NCBI GenBank assembly: GCA_903926285.1
Contig: CAIYIP010000423.1
Location: 1 to 16,642 of the forward strand
DNA: 16,642 bases
Direction of reading: 5' to 3'
From: an uncultured Gammaproteobacteria bacterium
GTDB taxonomy: Bacteria > Pseudomonadota > Gammaproteobacteria > Pseudomonadales > Pseudohongiellaceae
Under the pieces are notes generated by a model. That model was not told where the DNA came from. It saw only the letters and a list, made by a program, of their open reading frames with translations, and ran no database searches. Each line of letters begins with the position of its first letter. Position 1 is the stretch's first letter. Both the position numbers and the translations under genes were made by a program. Positions 1 through 4,940 of the stretch are shown piece after piece.

Positions 1-32
1 GTGTTCATATAAAATAACAAAGAAAACAAATA

Positions 33-494
33 ATGACAGAAAAATTAAAGAAAAAAGTTGTAAAGAAAAAAGTTGTTAAGAAAGCTAAAAAAACAAAAAA
101 GACTAAAAACGGTAAAAACATAAATGTAAATGTTAGTCTTAATATAAACAAAGGTACGAAACAAAGAGGTAGACCAAGACAACAACAAAGTATAAAAGGT
201 TTACAAAAGTATACACAAGCAGAAGCAGGAGGAGTAAAAATTACAAATACCCCGACAGGCCAAGCTCTAGCCCCGTCTAAAGAAGAATTACCAATAATGC
301 TTACAGGTGAAATTGCCAAGCCTGAAATTGTAAAGCCTTCGACGGCTGTTGTTACATACGATCCGCCCACGCCGGTAATGCCAACCAGCATGCCGATCAC
401 AAAACCCGAAATTGAATACATCAAATCCATACAAATCCAGCCACGCCGCGCATTTGAGAGCGAGCACTTTACCAGACATAAACTCACAATTTAG
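33..494 (+). CDS. Lysine-rich low-complexity protein in AT-rich foreign segment; 3' part reads across a junction
   Basis: Not recognised. The N-terminus is almost all Lys and Val (residues 5-30, with an imperfect DNA repeat of about 15 bases coding KKKVV twice), followed by an Asn/Val stretch (NINVNVSLNI) and a basic RGRPRQQQ motif. Codon choice is strongly AT-biased and upstream DNA is almost pure AT with no clear Shine-Dalgarno, unlike every other gene here. From about base 360 the composition changes and the frame reads through the antisense of a TauE/SafE exporter start, so roughly the last 45 residues (to 494) are probably not native. Basic low-complexity proteins of this style occur in phages and in virophage or polinton-like viruses; that origin is a guess. 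The opposite-strand frame here is a Phe/Cys-rich shadow. Confidence 0.4.
   Translation: MTEKLKKKVVKKKVVKKAKKTKKTKNGKNINVNVSLNINKGTKQRGRPRQQQSIKGLQKYTQAEAGGVKITNTPTGQALAPSKEELPIMLTGEIAKPEIVKPSTAVVTYDPPTPVMPTSMPITKPEIEYIKSIQIQPRRAFESEHFTRHKLTI
350..370. other. Compositional junction (chimera or insertion boundary)
   Basis: Left of about 360 the DNA is AT-rich; right of it the composition matches the rest of the window. On the minus strand the conserved TauE/SafE N-terminal run GFVIGMLVGITGVGG is intact up to base 362 and then breaks into unrelated residues (SYVTTAVEGF), where the family continues GGSLMTP. The break therefore falls inside a conserved gene rather than between genes. A GATC lies at 360-363, a possible but unproven mark of the join. 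Confidence 0.6.
360..430 (-). pseudogene. TauE/SafE (sulfite exporter) family permease, N-terminal fragment only
   Basis: About 23 codons remain, starting MDLMYSISGFVIGML. The first transmembrane helix and the LVGITGVGG motif are typical of TauE/SafE transporters, integral inner-membrane proteins that export sulfite or related organosulfur anions. The start at 428-430 is chosen because family members begin just before this helix; an in-frame ATG at 485-487 would add a non-hydrophobic leader unlike the family. The gene is cut at about 360 by the AT-rich segment, so the remaining ~230 residues are absent. Its head-to-head position with cysB fits a CysB-controlled sulfur gene. Whether the organism's gene is broken or only this assembly is cannot be told from the window. 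Confidence 0.6.
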
Positions 495-542
495 TGATAT
501 ATTGCGATATCCATATGCGATTATGAGATATAGAAGGCGTTC
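431..542. promoter_or_regulatory. Divergent promoter/operator region between tauE fragment and cysB
   Basis: About 110 bases separate the two divergent starts. The stretch 495-530 is AT-rich and holds two copies of TGCGAT (503-508 and 516-521, start to start 13 bases) inside a partly symmetric run around ATATTGCGATAT (499-510). LysR-type regulators usually bind such sites next to their own divergent gene, so this is a plausible CysB operator. A Shine-Dalgarno AGAAGG (532-537) lies 5 bases before the cysB ATG. The assignment is inferred from layout; no exact promoter can be fixed. Confidence 0.35.
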
Positions 543-1466
543 ATGAAGTTGCTGCAATTGCGGTATCTGACAGAAATTGTGAACCAGGGCCTGAGCATCT
601 CTCAGACTGCTGTTACCCTGCACACCTCGCAATCGGGCGTGAGCAGGCAGATCCAGTTGCTCGAACAGGAGCTCGCGCTGCAGATCTTCCAGCGCAATGG
701 CAAGCGCCTTACAGGCCTGACTGCACCTGGCGAGATCATTGTTGCACACGCGAAAAAAGTATTACTCGCACTCGATGATTTGAAACGCGCTGGAGAAGAG
801 TTAAGCCATCAGGATCGCGGCAATCTGATCATTGCCACCACACACACGCAGGCGCGTTATTTTCTGCCAGTACCGGTCAGGCAATTCACCAGTGACTGGC
901 CCAATGTCGCCTTGAGCATCCATCAAGGAAATCCGGCACAGGTGGCGGACCAGGTTGCGCGTGGCGAAGCCGATATCGGCATTGCCAGCGAGGCGATTGC
1001 CGAAAATCCGGCGCTGTTGTGTTTGCCCTGTTATGAATGGAACCGCTGCATCATCATGCCGAAGCGCCATCCGTTGTTGAAAGCAGGGCCGCTGACACTC
1101 GCAAAACTCGCCGCCTATCCGTTGATCACCTACGATTTTGCGTTTACCGGCGGCAGCCTCGTCAGCAAGGTTTTTAACGAAGCTGGTCTGACTCCCAACA
1201 TCGTGCTCAGCGCCATCGATGCCGACGTCATCAAGACTTACGTAAAACTCGGGCTCGGCATCGGCCTTGTTGCCACGATGGCCTACGATGCCAAAACCGA
1301 CAGTGAACTTGCGATGCTCGATGCAAGCCATTTGTTCCCGCCCACCACCACTTATCTCGGGCTGCGCCGCAACAGTTTCATGCGTGAATACTTTTACGAC
1401 TTCATTCACTTGCTCGTACCAGCACTTAGCCGGAAGGTTTTGTTAAAAGCGTTGCTGCAGCCTTAA
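543..1466 (+). CDS. cysB: CysB-type LysR-family transcriptional regulator
   Basis: A LysR-type activator of sulfur assimilation acting in the cytoplasm on sulfate/thiosulfate uptake and cysteine synthesis genes, with N-acetylserine as inducer in known CysB proteins. The 307-residue protein has an N-terminal winged helix-turn-helix (about 1-60; QLRYLTEIVN, TSQSGVSRQI) and a periplasmic-binding-like effector domain (about 90-300). Aligning by eye with E. coli CysB, the anion-pocket residues T100, T102 and Q103 (in ATTHTQARY), W166 and T202 (FTGGS) fall at the same numbers, while T149 is Ser149. It is slightly shorter than the usual ~324 residues because the C-terminal tail is trimmed. The start is supported by AGAAGG upstream and by the family's MKLxQLRY beginning. 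The divergent exporter fragment fits a sulfur role. Cbl is a less likely alternative. Confidence 0.9.
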   Translation: MKLLQLRYLTEIVNQGLSISQTAVTLHTSQSGVSRQIQLLEQELALQIFQRNGKRLTGLTAPGEIIVAHAKKVLLALDDLKRAGEELSHQDRGNLIIATTHTQARYFLPVPVRQFTSDWPNVALSIHQGNPAQVADQVARGEADIGIASEAIAENPALLCLPCYEWNRCIIMPKRHPLLKAGPLTLAKLAAYPLITYDFAFTGGSLVSKVFNEAGLTPNIVLSAIDADVIKTYVKLGLGIGLVATMAYDAKTDSELAMLDASHLFPPTTTYLGLRRNSFMREYFYDFIHLLVPALSRKVLLKALLQP

Positions 1467-1473
1467 CACGTTG

Positions 1474-1490
1474 GCCGCAGGAATTGCGGC
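1474..1490 (+). terminator. Short hairpin after cysB
   Basis: GCCGCA (1474-1479) and TGCGGC (1485-1490) are perfect inverted repeats with a 5-base loop, starting 7 bases after the cysB stop. No T-run follows, so at best it is a weak or Rho-assisted terminator or an mRNA 3'-end stabiliser. Confidence 0.3.
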
Positions 1491-1567
1491 ACATCAAGAT
1501 TGTCGCCACGGCCATGATGCTAGTATCAAGTCCTGTGAATAGACGATTAAGCGATCATGCAAAGCAA

Positions 1568-2299
1568 ATGACTACACCGCGTTTGGATATACAAAAGAAA
1601 GGAGGATCAATACTCGGCAAAGCGCGGCTGTTCGTTGCGTTGCTGGCTTTTGCTGCTTTGGCAGGATGTGGAAAAGCGGAGGAAGAAGTACCTGTGCTGT
1701 CGGCTGAACAACTACAGCAATTGCAAACCCGCAGCGAGAGTTACAGCGGTATGGATGTTGCGCAATTACAAACCGATGCAGAGGCACAAATACTCGCGCA
1801 GGAGCTTTTTGTTGCGCACTGTGCGCGGTGTCATGGTCCCGATGGCAGCGGCGGGAGGGGCTTAAGCAAAGCCCAGAAACTCGTTACAGGAGTATTCAAC
1901 TACGGCTCCTCTGAAGAGGCAATCCGCACCACGATCACCGAAGGACGCCATAGCCTGATGCCGGCGCTCGGAGCCACGCTGGGTGAAGTGGAGCTCGGCG
2001 CAATGGTTGCCTATGTGCGTGGCATTAGCACCGGTGAAGCACCAGGTACTTTCGATGCAACTGCGAAAGAGCAGTTTGCGGAATTTTGTGTCAAGTGCCA
2101 CGGCCTTGACGCGCGCGGCAACCCCGCCATAGGCTCGGCAGATTTAACCGATGGCTACTGGCAACACGGAAATTCAATGATGAATGTACGACTGACTATT
2201 ACGCGCGGCGTAGATGCCCAGTGCCCTGCACAGGCCGGCATTATTACTGCAGCAGAGATTGAACTGCTGGTTTCCCGAGTTTTACAGCTGCGAAAATAA
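1568..2299 (+). CDS. Diheme c-type cytochrome lipoprotein (CcoP/class I-like)
   Basis: A periplasmic, membrane-anchored electron carrier. Numbered from the ATG at 1568 (243 residues), a hydrophobic signal segment (about 19-33) ends in the lipobox LAGC with Cys34. Two class I cytochrome c domains follow: heme 1 with CARCH (85-89) and a Met ligand in LMPALG (Met131), and heme 2 with CVKCH (174-178). The second domain resembles the C-terminal domain of cbb3 oxidase subunit CcoP (DLTDGYWQHG, ITRG), but the usual MPAQ ligand motif reads CPAQ (Cys219). The start is uncertain: 1568 is the nearest in-frame ATG but has no good ribosome-binding site, whereas AAAGGAGG at 1598-1605 points to initiation near 1610. 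A TTG at 1484 is less likely. No oxidase genes are nearby, so the partner is unknown; convergent with the tannase gene. Confidence 0.8.
   Translation: MTTPRLDIQKKGGSILGKARLFVALLAFAALAGCGKAEEEVPVLSAEQLQQLQTRSESYSGMDVAQLQTDAEAQILAQELFVAHCARCHGPDGSGGRGLSKAQKLVTGVFNYGSSEEAIRTTITEGRHSLMPALGATLGEVELGAMVAYVRGISTGEAPGTFDATAKEQFAEFCVKCHGLDARGNPAIGSADLTDGYWQHGNSMMNVRLTITRGVDAQCPAQAGIITAAEIELLVSRVLQLRK
1598..1605 (+). promoter_or_regulatory. Near-perfect Shine-Dalgarno without a standard start codon after it
   Basis: AAAGGAGG is the strongest ribosome-binding site upstream of the cytochrome gene, yet no ATG, GTG or TTG lies in frame at the right distance. In the cytochrome frame the codons after it are TCA, ATA (1610-1612), CTC and GGC; ATA is 4 bases from the motif and sits just before the signal peptide. 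This suggests translation from an AUA codon, or an ATG read or mutated as ATA. Confidence 0.4.
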
Positions 2300-2322
2300 A
2301 TTGCTGCGGTGGATGGCAAGCT

Positions 2323-2351
2323 CGCGCTCGAAAAACCCGAGCGCGCCATTT
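2323..2351. terminator. Hairpin between convergent genes, likely bidirectional terminator
   Basis: CGCGCTCG (2323-2330) and CGAGCGCG (2338-2345) form a perfect 8-bp GC-rich stem with a 7-base loop AAAAACC, followed by CCATTTT on the plus strand. It lies between the stops of the cytochrome (2299) and the tannase-family gene (2360), where a shared terminator is expected. The T-run is short, and on the minus strand the T-rich part is in the loop, so efficiency is uncertain. Confidence 0.5.
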
Positions 2352-2359
2352 TCGCGTAC

Positions 2360-4039
2360 TTACTCGGTGACACATGAATAACTCGCCGCCGTGTCGAGAT
2401 CACCTGTGCCGTTGTATTTCGGCCACGCCGGATAAAAACATACCGGACGCGTGCGTCCTGCAGATGCCTGATTGGCATCGCTCGCAAGCAGTTCGCCTGG
2501 CGCAACGTCCTGTTCTACCCACGCTTCAAGTGCGGTCAGCGACGACAGGCGTGCATTGAATACACCGGTAACATGACCCATGCCGGGAATCGTATAAAAC
2601 TTCACGAACTCGTCGAGCGCCGCCGCATCGTAACGGGTTTGCAAACGATTCCAGTACTGGATGGAACTATAGGGTGAGATGAAATCGTCTACGAGGCCAT
2701 GAAAATAAATCAGCTTGCCGCCATTGGCGCGCCACTTATCGAGGTCGATGCTGTTGGCACTCAGGCGCGGCACAACATCCTTGATGCGGGCTTCGTATTG
2801 CAGCGGATCGAAGTTTTCATAGACGTTGAGAGTTGGGTCTTCCGCAATCGCGAGACCCAGCGTCGCGGCGCCAGGTGCATACTGCAGCGCCTGCTGCGGT
2901 CCTGCGGCGCCGAGAATAGTCAGGCCGCCATCCTTGAACGTAGAACCTTCGAACGGCGTCCATTTGGGAAACTCCGCACTTTGCGTGTCGTCCGCAAATA
3001 TCGCAAAACCGACCGCATACGGAACATCAACGGCATTGAGCGCTTCTATTTGCGCATCAGACAGACAGGTGTCGCCAGTGTCGGCACCATCCACACAACG
3101 CAACGGATTGTCCGCAGTTGTTAACTTGAGCGGCGCATTCGTTTCCTTGCACGCAGCCACATTGCTGATGATGCCATCGCTCGCGTTATCCAGCGCGTCG
3201 CAGCGTTGATACACTGCTGCAACCAGCAACTCCGCTTCAGCAGGGTTCAACCAGCTCTTGCCATCATTTGCCTGCAATGCCTTCGCGAAGTTCCACGCCG
3301 ACAGATGCAGCATCACTTCATTGTGCGCGGGATAACCTGCAACCACGCCATCGTAGTCATCAGGATAACGCTGCACAGCATCGAAGCCTTCATGACCACC
3401 CTGCGAACCGCCGATGTAATAACTGTGCTGAGGCTCCGCACCATAACGCGCAGTAATCAACTGCATCGCAACGTCATGCGTCTTCTTGATCTGCAGGTGG
3501 CCAAAATTATCGAGCGCCTCGGCATTCAGATAAAACGTGCCATCGAACCCGCCAGCACCCTTGTGCCCCGAATCGCTGCCCAGCGTCACATACCCGCGCG
3601 CCAGCGGCGTCTGCTCACTCTCGGGCTGTTTTGCATAACGTCCAAGACCGGTGACCAGATTACCGTTCAACCCGCCTCCCCCAAATTGCAACATCTTGTT
3701 GTTCCAGTTGGTCGGCAGGTTCACTTCAAAATTGATGTCGGGTGCAGTGGAATCGACAGGATGAATGGCGCCAAGCACCTTGCAATACTCACCGTTGGTG
3801 TTGTCGGCTGCGTTGGCTGCAATCAAATCCGCGGAAACGACATTGGCGCCAGTGGTTGGCAGCCCAATAGATTCGGCGATGAACATCATGCCGGCCAGTT
3901 GCTGGCAGGCCTGGGCGGCAGAAGGTGCTGACGCTACTGGTTCGGCAGGTTGTTCGCTGCATGCAACCAGTAAACCGCTGGCGAACCAGCAGAGAAACGG
4001 GAATAGCGGTGTACGGATATGAGGTGAAGATATTGTCAT
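2360..4039 (-). CDS. Tannase/feruloyl esterase family lipoprotein
   Basis: A secreted alpha/beta-hydrolase that probably cleaves aromatic carboxylic esters (tannin, feruloyl or similar plant- or algal-derived esters) outside the cytoplasm. The 559-residue protein has a signal peptide with lipobox LVAC (Cys27), a typical family core (MLQFGGGGLNG, GYVTLGSDSGHKG), nucleophile motif GGSQGG with Ser212, a lid-like insertion with a CDALDNASDGIISNVAAC segment resembling the family's calcium-binding loop (280-297), catalytic Asp in HGLVDDFISP (Asp451 or Asp452) and His489 in PGMGHVTG. Characterised members carry a CS-D-HC motif in which cysteines next to the Ser and His form a disulfide; here these positions are Gly211 and Val490. 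The start is supported by GGAGAG 6 bases upstream. It stands alone on its strand. The exact substrate cannot be told. Confidence 0.85.
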   Translation of the reverse strand: MTISSPHIRTPLFPFLCWFASGLLVACSEQPAEPVASAPSAAQACQQLAGMMFIAESIGLPTTGANVVSADLIAANAADNTNGEYCKVLGAIHPVDSTAPDINFEVNLPTNWNNKMLQFGGGGLNGNLVTGLGRYAKQPESEQTPLARGYVTLGSDSGHKGAGGFDGTFYLNAEALDNFGHLQIKKTHDVAMQLITARYGAEPQHSYYIGGSQGGHEGFDAVQRYPDDYDGVVAGYPAHNEVMLHLSAWNFAKALQANDGKSWLNPAEAELLVAAVYQRCDALDNASDGIISNVAACKETNAPLKLTTADNPLRCVDGADTGDTCLSDAQIEALNAVDVPYAVGFAIFADDTQSAEFPKWTPFEGSTFKDGGLTILGAAGPQQALQYAPGAATLGLAIAEDPTLNVYENFDPLQYEARIKDVVPRLSANSIDLDKWRANGGKLIYFHGLVDDFISPYSSIQYWNRLQTRYDAAALDEFVKFYTIPGMGHVTGVFNARLSSLTALEAWVEQDVAPGELLASDANQASAGRTRPVCFYPAWPKYNGTGDLDTAASYSCVTE

Positions 4040-4230
4040 GGCATGCTCTCCGGCATTTGGATCAGGGGAAACAGGCTTGAGGTTAACTCAAGTTTGGTCG
4101 TGGCAACAGCCCTGCATGATAGGGTGGGCATTGGCCTTCCTATTTGCTAGACAAGAAATAAGTTCCAGAAATATTTAGCAGAAACAGCAGCATATGCGCT
4201 AGGCTCGACTTTTTTAAAATTTACAAAGGC
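4040..4230. other. Upstream region of the tannase gene, with a 6-bp-arm inverted repeat
   Basis: No gene is seen in about 190 bases. CTTGAG (4076-4081) and CTCAAG (4087-4092) are perfect arms around a 5-base centre GTTAA, 37 bases upstream of the tannase ATG (4037-4039). The placement suits an operator for a regulator of that gene. The rest becomes AT-rich toward 4230 and shows no convincing promoter. Confidence 0.3.
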
Positions 4231-4283
4231 GGCCTTCTAATATTTATGAAGAAGCGGAAAGCCCTTTCTATAAACTGTTAGGC
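4231..4283. repeat. AT-rich attC-like imperfect hairpin ending in core site GTTAGGC (left cassette boundary)
   Basis: GTTAGGC (4277-4283) matches the integron core-site consensus GTTRRRY exactly. The preceding bases fold back on it: GCC, TAA, TTTAT and GAA on the left (4232-4251) pair in order with TTC, ATAAA, TTA and GGC on the right (4265-4283), separated by bulges as in attC sites. The left box reads TTCTAAT, a poor match to RYYYAAC, so it may be a degenerate attC or a recombined secondary site. Confidence 0.4.
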
Positions 4284-4335
4284 AACACCCGCCCCAATGT
4301 TGTCTGGCTCTACTTTTAGGGGAATGGAGAGAAAA

Positions 4336-4797
4336 ATGTTTTGTCCAAAGTGCGGTAAGGAAAACGCTGGCGGCGCGAAATTTTGCGGTAGTTGTGGAGC
4401 CAACATCTTGGCACCGAGTGCGTCTGGTCAGGCTGCGACCGCGTCTGGTACGCCAAGCGCACAAATGACATTTGGCAAAGCCATCGCTACATGTTTCGCG
4501 AAGTACGTCGATTTCAAGGGTAGGGCATCAAGGCCAGAATTTTGGTGGTTCTACCTCTTCACGATCCTTCTTGGCTGGGGATCAATGCTCGTCGATTCGT
4601 CACAAGGCCTTTCTATGATCGTTAATCTTGCCGTATTCCTTCCCGTTATCGCCGCCGGTTCAAGAAGGCTGCACGACACGAACAGGAGTGGATGGTGGCA
4701 ACTCATTATGCTCACGGTAATTGGGATCATCCCTGTGGTTATTTGGTGGGCAAGTAAGGGCTCTGACCAAGATAATCAATATGGAAGTCCGGCTTAA
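4336..4797 (+). CDS. Zinc-ribbon DUF805 membrane protein
   Basis: A small inner-membrane protein of unknown function, 153 residues. It starts with a zinc ribbon, CPKCGKENAGGAKFCGSC (Cys3, Cys6, Cys17, Cys20), then an Ala/Ser/Thr-rich linker (about 25-45) and a DUF805 domain: FKGRASRPEFWWFYLF (60-75), SRRLHDTNRSGWWQL (109-123) and three to four hydrophobic helices (about 69-85, 92-107, 120-138). It ends with a polar tail like the GxNxYGP tail usual in the family. ATG 4336 is preferred because GGAGAG (4326-4331) precedes it and the ribbon starts at once; ATG at 4324 or TTG at 4297 are possible. It appears to be cargo of an integron-like cassette. The fused ribbon suggests metal or nucleic-acid binding on the cytoplasmic side, but no role is known. 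Confidence 0.8.
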   Translation: MFCPKCGKENAGGAKFCGSCGANILAPSASGQAATASGTPSAQMTFGKAIATCFAKYVDFKGRASRPEFWWFYLFTILLGWGSMLVDSSQGLSMIVNLAVFLPVIAAGSRRLHDTNRSGWWQLIMLTVIGIIPVVIWWASKGSDQDNQYGSPA

Positions 4798-4824
4798 ATT
4801 TCACACAGTCGGCGCTGGCGGGAC

Positions 4825-4848
4825 GGCAATGCGCTCAAAACCATTGCC
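4825..4848 (+). terminator. Hairpin after the DUF805 gene
   Basis: GGCAATG (4825-4831) and CATTGCC (4842-4848) are perfect 7-base inverted repeats with a 10-base loop, 28 bases past the stop codon. There is no T-run. The right arm overlaps the first box of the attC-like element, so the structure may belong to the cassette end rather than act as a terminator. Confidence 0.3.
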
Positions 4849-4901
4849 TAATACTGCGCTCCAAGGGACGCTGCGCAGCGCCCCTGTTTGCAGCGTTGGG
4901 A
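4846..4901. repeat. attC-like site (59-base-element type)
   Basis: A 56-base imperfect palindrome. The outer boxes are GCCTAAT (4846-4852; consensus RYYYAAC, last base off) and GTTGGGA (4895-4901; consensus GTTRRRY, last base off). Inside them CTGC (4854-4857) pairs with GCAG (4890-4893). The centre GGGACGCTGC (4865-4874) pairs with GCAGCGCCCC (4875-4884) except for one A/C mismatch. The unpaired stretch between is longer on one arm, the asymmetry that gives attC its strand-selective folding. Two core-box deviations make present activity uncertain. Confidence 0.5.
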
Positions 4902-4904
4902 CAA

Positions 4905-4928
4905 CAGAGAATTCACGTGAAATCTGTG
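4905..4928. repeat. 24-bp imperfect palindrome centred on CACGTG
   Basis: CAGAGAATTCAC (4905-4916) and GTGAAATCTGTG (4917-4928) are complementary at 10 of 12 positions, with a perfect core TTCACGTGAA. It lies between the attC-like site and the stop codon of the ybbP homologue, which reads toward it. It could be a protein-binding site, a 3'-end structure of the ybbP transcript, or the older target sequence beside the cassette. It lacks the GC-rich stem and T-run of an intrinsic terminator. Confidence 0.4.
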
Positions 4929-4940
4929 TAAGATCGTTAT

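Larger units (their letters stand above)
4277..4895 (+). mobile_element. Putative solitary integron-type gene cassette
   Basis: The segment has the plan of a cassette: a GTTAGGC junction, a short leader of about 50 bases, a single ORF filling most of its length (DUF805 protein), and an attC-like palindrome ending at a GTTGGGA core. Its size of about 0.6 kb is typical. DUF805 and other small membrane proteins are common in environmental cassette arrays. No integrase gene is within the window, so this would be a lone cassette or an integrase-less attC cluster remnant. Both core sites deviate or are degenerate in places, so it may be immobile. It sits between the tannase promoter and the 3' end of ybbP, breaking no gene. 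Confidence 0.5.

Noticed and set aside
51..110. Lysine-codon repeats as a CRISPR or tandem-repeat array
   Set aside because: The repetition is only two imperfect 15-base units plus AAA-rich codons, explained by a low-complexity protein; there are no spacers.
5..487. Minus-strand 160-residue ORF as one gene
   Set aside because: Only its first part matches TauE/SafE. The rest is a Phe/Cys-rich antisense of the Lys-rich plus-strand frame, created by the junction near 360.
801..1409. Long minus-strand frame inside cysB
   Set aside because: Shadow frame opposite a well-conserved gene, with no family features and no ribosome site.
1484..1567. TTG at 1484 as start of the diheme cytochrome
   Set aside because: It would add 28 residues before the already extended N-terminus, lies inside the hairpin after cysB and has no ribosome site.
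3206..3931. 241-residue plus-strand frame inside the tannase gene
   Set aside because: Antisense shadow; composition is Arg/His/Cys-rich without any recognisable domain, while the minus strand carries a full tannase-family protein.
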